This document shows positions 34,441-49,240 of a stretch of 64,000 nt of DNA, in pieces. A program made the position numbers and the translations under genes. Within the stretch, counting starts at the first letter, position 1, and every line of letters starts with the position of its first letter. The notes under the pieces are model-generated. The model saw only the letters and a list, made by a program, of their open reading frames with translations. It was not told the DNA's origin and searched no databases. The stretch covers positions 24,554,501 through 24,618,500 of the forward strand of contig NC_065574.1 in the NCBI RefSeq assembly GCF_937616625.2. Reading direction: 5' to 3'. The DNA is from Mercurialis annua (taxonomy: Eukaryota > Streptophyta > Magnoliopsida > Malpighiales > Euphorbiaceae).

Positions 34441-37400
34441 TAATGTTTGTAGATGTTTGGCTTAAATCGCTAAAGAGGTGAAATGTTTGGATTTGTTTGG
34501 TAACGTTTATAAACGTTTGGCTTATATCGCTAAAAAGGGGAAACATTTGAATTTGTTTCGTAATATTTTAAACATTTGCATAAAATAGCTACAAAGGTGA
34601 AACAATTAGATTTATATTGTAAAGTTTTAAATGTTGTGATTGGTTTCGTAACGCTTAAAAAGTTTGGATTGGTTTCGTAACGTTTTAAACGTTTGGCTTA
34701 AATCTCTTGGATTGGTTTCATAACGTTTGGATTTGTTTCGTAACGTTTGTAATTGTTTTGCTTAAATCGCTAAAGAGTGGAAACCTTTGGATTTGTTTCG
34801 TAACGTTTGTAAACGTTTGGCTTAAATCGCTAAAAAGGTAAAACCTTTGATTTGTTCCGTAATGTTTCTAAACGTTTGGCTTAAATTGCAAAAGAGGTGA
34901 AAGGTTTGGATTTGTTTCGTAACGTTTTTAAACGTTTGGCTTAAATCGCTAAAAAGGGGAAACGTTAGAATTTGTTTCGTAACGTTTTAAACATTTGGAT
35001 TAAATCGCTAAAAAGGTTTAACGTTTGAATTTGTTTCGTAACGTTTGTAAACGTTTGGCTTGAATCGCTAAAAAAGGGAAACGTTTGGATTTGTTTCGTA
35101 ACGTTTGTAAACGTTTAGCTTAAATCGCAAAAAAGGTGAAATGTTTGGATTTGTTTCGTAACGTTTGTAAACGTTTGGCTTAAATAGCTAAAAAGGTGAA
35201 ACGTTTGGATTTGTTTAGTGAAGTTTTAAACGTTTGCTTATATCTCTAAAAAGGTGAAACGTTTGGATTTCTTTCTAATCGGTTTTAATGTTTGGATCGG
35301 TTTCGTAACATTTAAAAAGTTTGGATTTGTTTGTAACCTTTTAAACGTTTGGATTGGCTTCGTAACGTTTAAAACGTTTGGATTTGTTTGTAATGTTTTA
35401 AACTTTGGGATTGGTTTCGTAACGTTTGTAAACGTTTGGCTTAAATCGATAAAGAGGCGAAACGTTTGGATTTGTTTCGTAACGTTTGGCTTAAATCGCT
35501 AAAAGGGAAAACGTTTGAATTTGTTTCGTGACATTTTAACTGTTTGCATAAAATAGCTAAAAAGGTGAAACAATTAGATTGGTTTTGTAACGTTGTAAAT
35601 GTTGTGATTGGCTTCGTAACGTTTTAAACATTTGGCATAAATCGCTTGGATTGGCTTCGTAACGTTTGGATTTGTTTCGTAACGTTTGTAATTGTTTTTC
35701 TTAAATCGCTAAAGACTGGAAACCTTTGGATTTGTTTCGTAACCTTTGTAAACATTTGGATTAAATCGCTAAAAAAGTGAAACGTTTGGATTTGTTTCGT
35801 AATGTTTGTAAACGTTTGGCTTAAATCCCTAAAAAGGTGAAACGTTTGGATCTGTTTCGTAACTTTTGTAAACGTTTGGCTTAAATTCCCAAAAAGGCGC
35901 AACGTTTGTATTTGTTTCGTAACGTTTGTAAACATTTGGATTTGCTTCGTAACTTTTGTAAACGTTTGGTTTAAATTGCTAAAAAGGTGAAACATTTGGA
36001 TTTGTTTCGTAACGTGTGTAAACGTTTGCTTAAATCGCTAAAAAGGTGAAACGTTTGGATTTGTTTCGTATCGTTTTAAACATTTGGATTGGTTTCGTAA
36101 CGTTTTAAACGTTTGGATTTGTTTCGTAACGTTTTAAACGTTTGGATTTGTTTCGTAATGTTTGTAAGCGTTTGGCTGAAATCGCTAAAAAGGCGAAACG
36201 TTTGGATTTGTTTAGTAAAGTTTTAAACGTTTTCTTAAATCTCTAAAAAAGTGAAACGTTTGGATTTGTCTCGTATCATTTTAAACGTTTGGATCGGTTC
36301 CATTTAAACTTTTGGATTGGTTTCGTAACATTTGTAAACGTTTGGCTTAAATCGCTAAAAAGGAGAAATGTTTGGATTTTTTTTCGTAACGTTTGTAAAC
36401 GTTTGGCTTAAATAGCTAAAAAGGTGAAATGTTTGAATTTGTTTCGTAATGTTTGTAAACGTTTGGCTTAAATCACTAGAAAGGTGAAACGTTTGGATTT
36501 GTTTCGTAACGTTTGTAAACGTTTGGATTTGTTTCGTAACTTTTATAAACGTTTGGCTTAAATTCCCAAAAAGGCGCAACGTTTGTATTTGTTTCGCAAC
36601 ATTTGTAAACATTTGGATTTGCTTCGTAACTTTTGTAAACGTTTGGCTTAAATTGCTAAAAAGGTGAAAGACTTGGATTTGTTTCGTAACGTGTGTAAAC
36701 GTTTGCTTAAATCGCTAAAAAGGTGAAACGTTTGGATTTGTTTCGTATCGTTTTAAACGTTTGGGTTGGTTTTGTAACGTTTTAAACATTTGGATTTGTT
36801 TCGTAACGTTTTAAACGTTTGGATTTTTTTCGTAATGTTTGTAAGCGTTTGGCTTAAATCGCTAAAAAGGTGAAACGTTTGGATTTGTTTCATAAAGTTT
36901 TAAACGTCTTCTTAAATCTCTAAAAAGGTGAAACGTTTGGATTTGTTTTGTATCGTTTTAAACGTTTGGATCGGTTCCATTTAAACTTTTGGATTGGTTT
37001 CATAACATTTTTAAACGTTTGGCTTAAATCGCTAAAAAGGTGAAACGTTTGAATTTGTTTCGTAACATTTTAAACGTTTGCATAAAATAGCTAAAAAGGT
37101 GAAACAATTGGATTTGTTTTGAAACGTTTTAAATGTTGTGATTGGTTTCGTAACGCTTAAAAAGGTTGGATTGGTTTCGTAACGTTTGGCTTAAATCTCT
37201 TGGATTGGTTTCGTAACATTTCGACTTGTTTCGTAATGTTTGTAATTGTTTTGCTTAAATTGCTTGGATTTGTTTCGTAACATTTGTAAACGTTTAGCTT
37301 AAATCACTAAAAAGGAAAAACCTTTGATTTGTTTCATAGCAATTATAAACTTTGGCATAAATTGCAAAAAAAGGTGAAAGGTTTGGATTTGTTTCGCAAC

Positions 37401-40400
37401 GTTTTTAAATGTTTGGCTTAAATCGCTAAAAAGGAGAAACGTTTGGATTTGTTTCTTAACGTTTTAAACATTTGGATTAAATCGCTAAAAAGGTGAAACG
37501 TTTGGATTTGTATCGTAATGTTTGTAAACGTTTAGCTTAAATCGCTAAAAAGGTGAAACGTTTGGATTTGTTTCGTAACGTTTGTAAACGTTTGGCTTAA
37601 ATCGCTAAAAAGGAGAAACGTTCGGATTTTTTCGTAACGTTTTAAACGTTTGCATTTGTTTCGTAATATTTTTATACGTTTGGCTTAAATAGCTTAAAAA
37701 GGGGAAACATTTGGATTTTTTTCTTAGCGTTTGTAAAGGTTTGGTTTAAATCGCTAGAAAGGTGAAATGTTTGGATTTGTTTCGTAACGTTTGTAAACGT
37801 TTGGCCTAAGTCGTTAAAAAGGTGAAACGTTTGGATTTGTTTCGTATAGTTTTAAACGTTTGCATAAATCTCTAAAAAGGTCAAACGTTTGGATTTGTTT
37901 CTTATCGTTTTAAACGTTTGGTTTGGTTTCGTAACATTTAAAAAGTTTGGATTTGTTTGTAACATTTTAAACGTTTGGATTGGTTTCGTAACGTTTAAAA
38001 AGTTTGGATTTGTTTGTAACGTTTTAAACATTTAGATTGGTTTCGTAACGTTTATAAACGTTTGGCTTAAATCGATAAAGAGATGAAACATTTGGATTTG
38101 TTTCGTAACGTTTTTAAACGTTTGGCTTAAATCGCTTAAACGGTGAAACGTTTGAATTTATTTCGTGACATTTTAAATGTTTGCATAAATTATCTAAAAC
38201 GGTGAAACATTTGGATTTGTTTTGTAACGTTTTAAATGTTGTGATTGGTTTCGTAACGTTTATAAAGTTTGGATTGGTTTCGTTTAAACGTTTGGCTTAA
38301 ATCGCTTGGACTGGTTTGGTAACGTTTGGATTTGTTTTGTAACGTTTGTAATTGTTTTGCTTAAATCGCTAAAGTCTTGAAACCTTTGGATTTGTTTCGT
38401 AACGTTTGTAAACATTTGGATTAAATCGCTAAAAAGGTGAAACGTTTGGATTTGTTTCGTAATGTTTGTAAACGTTTTGCTTAAATCGCTAAAAAGGTGA
38501 AACACTTGGATTTGTTTCGTAATGTTTGTAAACGTTTGGATTTGTTTCGTAACTTTTGTAAACGTTTGGATTTGTTTCGTAACTTTTGTAAACGTTTGGC
38601 TTAAATTCCTAAAAAGGTGCAACGTTTGGATTTGTTTCGTAACGTTTGTAATTATTTGGATTTGCTTCGTAACTTTTGTAAACGTTTGCTTAAATCGCTA
38701 AAAAGGTGAAACGTTTGAATTTGTTTCGTATCGTTTTAAACGTTTGGATTGGTTCATAATGTTTAAAATGTTTGGATTTGTTTTGTAATGTGTGTAAACA
38801 TTTGACTTAAATCGCTAAAAAGGTGAAACATTTTAATTTGTTTGATAACGTGTGTAAACGTTTGCTTAAATCACTAAATAGGTGAAACGTTTTGATTTGT
38901 TTCGTATCGTTTGGATGTTTGGGTCGGTTTCATAACGTTTTAAACGTTTGGATTTGTTTCGTAACGTTTTAAACGTTTGGATTTGTTACGTAACGTTTTT
39001 AAACGTTTGGCTTAAATTGCTTAAAAAGGTGAAACATTTGGATTTGTTTCGTAACGTTTTTAAACGTTTGGCTTAAATCGCTAAAAAGGTGAAATATTTG
39101 GATTTGTTTCGTAACGTTTGTAAACGTTTGGCTTAAATCGCGAAAAAAAGTGGAACGTTTGGATTTGTTTCGTAAAGTTTTAAACGTTTGCTTAAATCTC
39201 TAAAAAGGTGAAACATTTGGATTTGTTTCGTATCGTTTTAAACGTTTAAATTGGTTCCGTAACATTTAAAAAGTTTGGATTTGTTTGTAACATTTTAAAC
39301 GTTTGGATTGGTTTCGTAACGTTAAAAAAGTTTGGATTTGTTTGTAACTATTTAAACTTTTGGATTGGTTTCGTAATGTTTGTAGATGTTTGGCTTAAAT
39401 CGCTAAAGAGGTGAAATGTTTGGATTTGTTTGGTAACGTTTATAAACGTTTGGCTTATATCGCTAAAAAGGGGAAACATTTGAATTTGTTTCGTAATATT
39501 TTAAACATTTGCATAAAATAGCTAAAAAGGTGAAACAATTAGATTTATATTGTAAAGTTTTAAATGTTGTGATTGGTTTCGTAACGCTTAAAAAGTTTGG
39601 ATTGGTTTCGTAACGTTTTAAACGTTTGGCTTAAATCTCTTGGATTGGTTTCATAACGTTTGGATTTGTTTCGTAACGTTTGTAATTGTTTTGCTTAAAT
39701 CGCTAAAGAGTGGAAACCTTTGGATTTGTTTCGTAACGTTTGTAAACGTTTGGCTTAAATCGCTAAAAAGGTAAAACCTTTGATTTGTTCCGTAATGTTT
39801 CTAAACGTTTGGCTTAAATTGCAAAAGAGGTGAAAGGTTTGGATTTGTTTCGTAACGTTTTTAAACGTTTGGCTTAAATCGCTAAAAAGGGGAAACGTTA
39901 GAATTTGTTTCGTAACGTTTTAAACATTTGGATTAAATCGCTAAAAAGGTTTAACGTTTGGATTTGTTTCGTAACGTTTGTAAACGTTTGTCTTGAATCG
40001 CTAAAAAAGGGAAACGTTTGGATTTGTTTCGTAACGTTTGTAAACGTTTAGCTTAAATCGCAAAAAAGGTGAAATGTTTGGATTTGTTTCGTAACGTTTG
40101 TAAACGTTTGGCTTAAATAGCTAAAAAGGTGAAACGTTTGGATTTGTTTCGTGAAGTTTTAAACGTTTGCTTATATCTCTAAAAAGGTGAAACGTTTGGA
40201 TTTCTTTCTAATCGGTTTTAATGTTTGGATCGGTTTCGTAACATTGAAAAAGTTTGGATTTGTTTGTAACCTTTTAAACGTTTGGATTGGCTTCGTAACG
40301 TTTAAAACGTTTGGATTTGTTTGTAATGTTTTAAACTTTGGGATTGGTTTCGTAACATTTGTAAACGTTTGGCTTAAATCGATAAAGAGGCGAAACGTTT

Positions 40401-43400
40401 GGATTTGTTTCGTAACGTTTGGCTTAAATCGCTAAAAGGGGAAACGTTTGAATTTGTTTCGTGACATTTTAACTGTTTGCATAAAATAGCTAAAAAGGTG
40501 AAACAATTAGATTGGTTTTGTAACGTTGTAAATGTTGTGATTGGCTTCGTAACGTATTAAACATTTGGCATAAATCGCTTGGATTGGCTTCGTAACGTTT
40601 GGATTTGTTTCGTAACGTTTGTAATTGTTTTTCTTAAATCGCTAAAGACTGGAAACCTTTGGATTTGTTTCGTAACCTTTGTAAACATTTGGATTAAATC
40701 GCTAAAAAAGTGAAACGTTTGGATTTGTTTCGTAATGTTTGTAAACGTTTGGCTTAAATCCCTAAAAAGGTGAAACGTTTGGATCTGTTTCGTAACTTTT
40801 GTAAACGTTTGGCTTAAATTCCCAAAAAGGCGCAAAGTTTGTATTTGTTTCGTAACGTTTGTAAACATTTGGATTTGCTTCGTAACTTTTATAAACGTTT
40901 GGTTTAAATTGCTAAAAAGGTGAAACATTTGGATTTGTTTCGTAACGTGTTTAAACATTTGCTTAAATCGCTAAAAAGGTGAAACGTTTGGATTTGTTTC
41001 GTATCGTTTTAAACGTTTGGATTGGTTTCGTAACGTTTTAAACGTTTGGATTTGTTTCGTAACGTTTTAAACGTTAGGATTTGTTTCGTAATGTTTGTAA
41101 GCGTTTGGCTGAAATTGCTAAAAAGGTGAAACGTTTGGATTTGTTTAGTAAAGTTTTAAACGTTTTCTTAAATCTCTAAAAAAGTGAAACGTTTGGATTT
41201 GTCTCGTATCATTTTAAACGTTTGGATCGGTTCTATTTAAACTTTTGGATTGGTTTCGTAACATTTGTAAACGTTTGGCTTAAATCGCTAAAAAGGAGAA
41301 ATGTTTGGATTTTTTTTCGTAACGTTTGTAAACGTTTGGCTTAAATAGCTAAAAAGGTGAAATGTTTGGATTTGTTTCGTAATGTTTGTAAACGTTTGGC
41401 TTAAATCACTAGAAAGGTGAAACGTTTGGATTTGTTTCGTAACGTTTGTAAACGTTTGGATTTGTTTCGTAACTTTTGTAAACGTTTGGCTTAAATTCCC
41501 AAAAAGGCGCAACGTTTTTATTTGTTTCGCAACATTTGTAAACATTTGGATTTGCTTTGTAACTTTTGTAAACGTTTGGCTTAAATTGCTAAAAAGGTGA
41601 AAGACTTGGATTTGTTTCGTAACGTGTGTAAACGTTTGCTTAAATCGCTAAAAAGGTGAAACGTTTGGATTTGTTTCGTATCGTTTTAAACGTTTGGGTT
41701 GGTTTCGTAATGTTTTAAACGTTTGGATTTGTTTCGTAACGTTTTAAACGTTTGGATTTTTTTTCGTAATGTTTGTAAGCGTTTGGCTTAAATCGCTAAA
41801 AAGGTGAAACGTTTGGATTTGTTTCATAAAGTTTTAAACGTCTTCTTAAATCTCTAAAAAGGTGAAACGTTTGGATTTGTTTTGTATCGTTTTAAACGTT
41901 TGGATCGGTTCCATTTAAACTTTTGGATTGGTTTCATAACATTTGTAAACGTTTGGCTTAAATCGCTAAAAAGGTGAAACGTTTGAATTTGTTTCGTAAC
42001 ATTTTAAACATTTGCATAAAATAGCTAAAAAGGTGAAACAATTGGATTTGTTTTGAAACGTTTTAAATGTTGTGATTGGTTTCGTAACGCTTAAAAAGGT
42101 TGGATTGGTTTCGTAACGTTTGGCTTAAATCTCTTGGATTGGTTTCGTAACATTTCGATTTGTTTCGTAATGTTTGTAATTGTTTTGCTTAAATTGATTG
42201 GATTTGTTTCGTAACATTTGTAAACGTTTAGCTTAAATCACTAAAAAGGAAAAACCTTTGATTTGTTTCATAGCAATTATAAACTTTGGCATAAATTGCA
42301 AAAAAAGGTGAAAGGTTTGGATTTGTTTCGCAACGTTTTTATATGTTTGGCTTAAATCGCTAAAAAGGAGAAACATTTGGATTTGTTTCGTAACGTTTTA
42401 AACATTTGGATTAAATCGCTAAAAAGGTGATACGTTTGGATTTGTATCGTAATGTTTGTAAACGTTTAGCTTAAATCGCTAAAAAGGTGAAACATTTGGA
42501 TTTGTTTCGTAACGTTTGTAAACGTTTGGCTTAAATCGCTAAAAAGGAGAAACGTTCGGATTTTTTCGTAACGTTTTAAACGTTTGCATTTGTTTCGTAA
42601 TATTTTTATACGTTTGGCTTAAATGGCTTAAAAAGGGGAAACATTTGGATTTTTTTCTTAGCGTTTGTAAACGTTTGGTTTAAATCGCTAGAAAGGTGAA
42701 ATGTTTGGATTTGTTTCGTAACGTTTGTAAACGTTTGGCCTAAATCGTTAAAAAGGTGAAACGTTTGGATTTGTTTCGTATAGTTTTAAACGTTTGCATA
42801 AATCTCTAAAAAGGTCAAACGTTTGGATTTGTTTCTTATCGTTTTAAACGTTTGGTTTGGTTTCGTAACATTTAAAAAGTTTGGATTTGTTTGTAACATT
42901 TTAAACGTTTGGATTGGTTTCGTAACGTTTAAAAAGTTTGGATTTGTTTGTAACGTTTTAAACATTTAGATTGGTTTCGTAACGTTTATAAACGTTTGGC
43001 TTAAATCGATAAAGAGATGAAACATTTGGATTTGTTTCGTAACGTTTTTAAACGTTTGGCTTAAATCGCTTAAACGGTGAAACGTTTGAATTTATTTCGT
43101 GACATTTTAAATGTTTGCATAAAATATCTAAAACGGTGAAACATTTGGATTTGTTTTGTAACGTTTTAAATGTTGTGATTGGTTTCGTAACGTTTATAAA
43201 GTTTGGATTGGTTTCGTTTAAACGTTTGGCTTAAATCGCTTGGACTGGTTTGGTAACGTTTGGATTTGTTTTGTAACGTTTGTAATTGTTTTGCTTAAAT
43301 CGCTAAAGTCTTGAAACCTTTGGATTTTTTTCGTAACGTTTGTAAGCATTTGGATTAAATCGCTAAAAAGGTGAAACGTTTGGATTTGTTTCGTAATGTT

Positions 43401-46400
43401 TGTAAACGTTTTGCTTAAATCGCTAAAAAGGTGAAACACTTGGATTTGTTTCGTAACGTTTGTAAACGTTTGGATTTGTTTCGTAACTTTTGTAAATGTT
43501 TGGATTTGTTTCGTAACTTTTGTAAACGTTTGGCTTAAATTTCTAAAAAGGTGCAACGTTTGGATTTGTTTCGTAACGTTTGTAATTATTTGGATTTGCT
43601 TCGTAACTTTTGTAAACGTTTGCTTAAATCGCTAAAAAGGTGAAACGTTTGAATTTGTTTCGTATCGTTTTAAACGTTTGGATTGGTTCATAATGTTTAA
43701 AATGTTTGGATTTGTTTTGTAATGTGTGTAAACATTTGACTTAAATCGCTAAAAAGGTGAAACATTTTGATTTGTTTGATAACGTGTGTAAACGTTTGCT
43801 TAAATCACTAAAAAGGTGAAACGTTTTGATTTGTTTCGTATCGTTTGGATGTTTGGGTCGGTTTCATAACGTTTTAAACGTTTGGATTTGTTTCGTAACG
43901 TTTTAAACGTTTGGATTTGTTACGTAACGTTTTTAAACGTTTGGCTTAAATTGCTTAAAAAGGTGAAACATTTGGATTTGTTTCGTAACGTTTTTAAACG
44001 TTTGGCTTAAATCGCTAAAAAGGTGAAATATTTGGATTTGTTTCGTAACGTTTGTAAACGTTTGGCTTAAATCGCGAAAAAAACTGAAACGTTTGGATTT
44101 GTTTCGTAAAGTTTTAAACGTTTGCTTAAATCTCTAAAAAGGTGAATCATTTGGATTTGTTTCGTATCGTTTTAAACGTTTAAATTGGTTCCGTAACATT
44201 TAAAAAGTTTGGATTTGTTTGTAACATTTTAAACGTTTGGATTGGTTTCGTAACGTTTAAAAAGTTTGGATTTGTTTGTAACTATTTAAACTTTTGGATT
44301 GGTTTCGTAATGTTTGTAGATGTTTGGCTTAAATCGCTAAAGAGGTGAAATGTTTGGATTTGTTTGGTAACGTTTATAAACGTTTGGCTTATATCGCTAA
44401 AAAGGGGAAACATTTGAATTTGTTTCGTAATATTTTAAACATTTGCATAAAATAGCTAAAAAGGTGAAACAATTAGATTTATATTTTAAAGTTTTAAATG
44501 TTGTGATTGGTTTCGTAACGCTTAAAAAGTTTGGATTGGTTTCGTAACGTTTTAAACGTTTGGCTTAAATCTCTTGGATTGGTTTCATAACGTTTGGATT
44601 TGTTTCGTAACGTTTGTAATTGTTTTGCTTAAATCGCTAAAGAGTGGAAACCTTTGGATTTGTTTCGTAACGTTTGTAAACGTTTGGCTTAAATCGCTAA
44701 AAAGGTAAAACCTTTGATTTGTTCCGTAATGTTTCTAAACGTTTGGCTTAAATTGCAAAAGAGGTGAAAGGTTTGGATTTGTTTCGTAACGTTTTTAAAC
44801 GTTTGGCTTAAATCGCTAAAAAGGGGAAACGTTAGAATTTGTTTCGTAACGTTTTAAACATTTGGATTAAATCGCTAAAAAGGTTTAACGTTTGGATTTG
44901 TTTCGTAACGTTTGTAAACGTTTGGCTTGAATCGCTAAAAAAGGGAAACGTTTGGATTTGTTTCGTAACGTTTGTAAACGTTTAGCTTAAATCGCAAAAA
45001 AGGTGAAATGTTTGGATTTGTTTCGCAACGTTTGTAAACGTTTGGCTTAAATAGCTAAAAAGGTGAAACGTTTGGATTTGTTTTGTGAAGTTTTAAACGT
45101 TTGCTTATATCTCTAAAAAGGTGAAACGTTTGGATTTCTTTCTAATCGGTTTTAATGTTTGGATCGGTTTCGTAACATTTAAAAAGTTTGGATTTGTTTG
45201 TAACCTTTTAAACGTTTGGATTGGCTTCGTAACGTTTAAAACGTTTGGATTTGTTTGTAATGTTTTAAACTTTGGGATTGGTTTCGTAACGTTTGTAAAC
45301 GTTTGGCTTAAATCGATAAAGAGGCGAAACGTTTGGATTTGTTTCGTAACGTTTGGCTTAAATCGCTAAAAGGGGAAACGTTTGAATTTGTTTCGTGACA
45401 TTTTAACTGTTTGCATAAAATAGCTAAAAAGGTGAAACAATTAGATTGGTTTTGTAACGTTGTAAATGTTGTGATTGGCTTAGTAACGTTTTAAACATTT
45501 GGCATAAATCGCTTGAATTGGCTTCGTAACGTTTGGATTTGTTTCGTAACGTTTGTAATTGTTTTTCTTAAATCGCTAAAGACTGGAAACCTTTGGATTT
45601 GTTTCGTAACCTTTGTAAACATTTGGATTAAATCGCTAAAAAAGTGAAACGTTTGGATTTGTTTCGTAATGTTTGTAAACGTTTGGCTTAAATCCCTAAA
45701 AAGGTGAAACGTTTGGATCTGTTTCGTAACTTTTGTAAACGTTTGGCTTAAATTCCCAAAAAGGCGCAAAGTTTGTATTTGTTTCGTAACGTTTGTAAAC
45801 ATTTGGATTTGCTTCGTAACTTTTGTAAACGTTTGGTTTAAATTGCTAAAAAGGTGAAACATTTGGATTTGTTTCGTAACGTGTGTAAACGTTTGCTTAA
45901 ATCGCTAAAAAGGTGAAACGTTTGGATTTGTTTCGTATCGTTTTAAACGTTTGGATTGGTTTCGTAACGTTTTAAACATTTGGATTTGTTTCGTAACGTT
46001 TTAAACGTTTGGATTTGTTTCGTAATGTTTGTAAGCGTTTGGCTGAAATCGCTAAAAAGGTGAAACGTTTGGATTTGTTTAGTAAAGTTTTAAACGTTTT
46101 CTTAAATCTCTAAAAAAGTGAAACGTTTGGATTTGTCTCGTATCATTTTAAACGTTTGGATCGGTTCTATTTAAACTTTTGGATTGGTTTCGTAACATTT
46201 GTAAACGTTTGGCTTAAATCGCTAAAAAGGAGAAATGTTTGGATTTTTTTTCGTAACGTTTGTAAACGTTTGGCTTAAATAGCTAAAAAGGTGAAATGTT
46301 TGGATTTGTTTCGTAATGTTTGTAAACGTTTGGCTTAAATCACTAGAAAGGTGAAACGTTTGGATTTGTTTCGTAACGTTTGTAAACGTTTGGATTTGTT

Positions 46401-49240
46401 TCGTAACTTTTGTAAACGTTTGGCTTAAATTCCCAAAAAGGCGCAACGTTTTTATTTGTTTCGCAACATTTGTAAACATTTGGATTTGCTTCGTAACTTT
46501 TGTAAACGTTTGGCTTAAATTGCTAAAAAGGTGAAAGACTTGGATTTGTTTCGTAACGTGTGTAAACGTTTGCTTAAATCGCTAAAAAGGTGAAACGTTT
46601 GGATTTGTTTCGTATCGTTTTAAACGTTTGGGTTGGTTTCGTAACGTTTTAAACATTCGGATTTGTTTCGTAACGTTTTAAACGTTTGGATTTTTTTCGT
46701 AATGTTTGTAAGCGTTTGGCTTAAATCGCTAAAAAGGTGAAACGTTTGGATTTGTTTCATAAAGTTTTAAACGTCTTCTTAAATCTCTAAAAAGGTGAAA
46801 CGTTTGGATTTGTTTTGTATCGTTTTAAACGTTTGGATCGGTTCCATTTAAACTTTTGGATTGGTTTCATAACATTTGTAAACGTTTGGCTTAAATCGCT
46901 AAAAAGGTGAAACGTTTGAATTTGTTTCGTAACATTTTAAACATTTGCATAAAATAGCTAAAAAGGTGAAACAATTGGATTTGTTTTGAAACGTTTTAAA
47001 TGTTGTGATTGGTTTCGTAACGCTTAAAAAGGTTGGATTGGTTTCGTAACGTTTGGCTTAAATCTCTTGGATTGGTTTCGTAACATTTCGATTTGTTTGG
47101 TAATGTTTGTAATTGTTTTGCTTAAATTGCTTGGATTTGTTTCGTAACATTTGTAAACGTTTACCTTAAATCACTAAAAAGGAAAAACCTTTGATTTGTT
47201 TCATAGCAATTATAAACTTTGGCATAAATTGCAAAAAAAGGTGAAAGGTTTGGATTTGTTTCGCAACGTTTTTATATGTTTGGCTTAAATCGCTAAAAAG
47301 GAGAAACGTTTGGATTTGTTTCGTAACGTTTTAAACATTTGGATTAAATCGCTAAAAAGGTGAAACATTTGGATTTATATCGTAATGTTTGTAAACGTTT
47401 AGCTTAAATCGCTAAAAAGGTGAAACGTTTGGATTTGTTTCGTAACGTTTGTAAACGTTTGGCTTAAATCGCTAAAAAGGAGAAACGTTCGGATTTTTTC
47501 GTAACGTTTTAAACGTTTACATTTGTTTCGTAATATTTTTATACGTTTGGCTTAAATAGCTTAAAAAGGGGAAACATTTGGATTTTTTTCTTAGCGTTTG
47601 TAAACGTTTGGTTTAAATCGCTAGAAAGGTGAAATGTTTGGATTTGTTTCGTAACGTTTGTAAACGTTTGGCCTAAATCGTTAAAAATGTGAAACGTTTG
47701 GATTTGTTTCGTATAGTTTTAAACGTTTGCATAAATCTCTAAAAAGGTCAAACGTTTGGATTTGTTTCTTATCGTTTTAAACGTTTGGTTTGGTTTCGTA
47801 ACATTTAAAAAGTTTGGATTTGTTTGTAACATTTTAAACATTTGGATTGGTTTCGTAACGTTTAAAAAGTTTGGATTTGTTTGTAACGTTTTATACATTT
47901 AGATTGGTTTCGTAACGTTTATAAACGTTTGGCTTAAATCGATAAAGAGATGAAACATTTGGATTTGTTTCGTAACGTTTTTAAACGTTTGGCTTAAATC
48001 GCTTAAACGGTGAAACGTTTGAATTTATTTCGTGACATTTTAAATGTTTGCATTAAATATCTAAAACGGTGAAACATTTGGATTTGTTTTGTAACGTTTT
48101 AAATGTTGTGATTGGTTTCGTACCGTTTATAAAGTTTGGATTGGTTTCGTTTAAACGTTTGGCTTAAATCGCTTGGACTGGTTTGGTAACGTTTGGATTT
48201 GTTTTGTAACGTTTGTAATTGTTTTGCTTAAATCGCTAAAGTCTTGAAACCTTTGGATTTGTTTCGTATCGTTTGTAAACATTTGGATTAAATCGCTAAA
48301 AAGGTGAAACGTTTGGATTTGTTTCGTAATGTTTGTAAACGTTTTGCTTAAATCGCTAAAAAGGTGAAACACTTGGATTTGTTTCGTAACGTTTGTAAAC
48401 GTTTGGATTTGTTTCGTAACTTTTGTAAACGTTTGGATTTGTTTCGTAACTTTTGTAAACGTTTGGCTTAAATTCCTAAAAAGGTGCAACGTTTGGATTT
48501 GTTTCGTAACGTTTGTAATTATTTGGATTTGCTTCGTAACTTTTGTAAACGTTTGCTTAAATCGCTAAAAAGGTGAAACGTTTGAATTTGTTTCGTATCG
48601 TTTTAAACGTTTGGATTGGTTCATAATGTTTAAAATGTTTGGATTATTTTTGTAATGTGTGTAAACATTTGACTTAAATCGCTAAAAAGGTGAAACATTT
48701 TGATTTGTTTGATAACGTGTGTAAACGTTTGCTTAAATCACTAAAAAGGTGAAACGTTTTGATTTGTTTCGTATCGTTTGGATGTTTGGGTCGGTTTCAT
48801 AACATTTTAAACGTTTGGATTTGTTTCGTAACGTTTTAAACGTTTGGATTTGTTGCGTAACGTTTTTAAAAGTTTGGCTTAAATTGCTTAAAAAGGTGAA
48901 ACATTTGGATTTGTTTCGTAACGTTTTTAAACGTTTGGCTTAAATCGCTAAAAAGGTGAAATATTTGGATTTGTTTCGTAACGTTTGTAAACGTTTGGCT
49001 TAAATCGCGAAAAAAACTGAAACGTTTGGATTTGTTTCGTAAAGTTTTAAACGTTTGCTTAAATCTCTAAAAAGGTGAAACATTTGGATTTGTTTCGTAT
49101 CGTTTTAAACGTTTAAATTGGTTCCGTAACATTTAAAAAGTTTGGATTTGTTTGTAACTTTTTAAACGTTTGGATTGGTTTCGTAACGTTTAAAAAGTTT
49201 GGATTTGTTTGTAACTATTAAAACTTTTGGATTGGTTTCG
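34441..49240 (+). repeat. 4.93-kb higher-order repeat array, three units
   Basis: Three consecutive, nearly identical units: 34441-39373, 39374-44307 and 44308-49240 (4933, 4934 and 4933 bp), marked by the landmark TAATGTTTGTAGATGTTTGG at each start (changed to TAACGTTTGTAAATG at the fourth, 49241). Each unit holds about 164 monomers in a fixed order of variants, and contains a ~677-bp internal repeat (AAATTCCCAAAAAGGCGC near 35883 and 36560). Units differ by scattered single bases, many at CpG. All monomers face the same way. Confidence 0.95.
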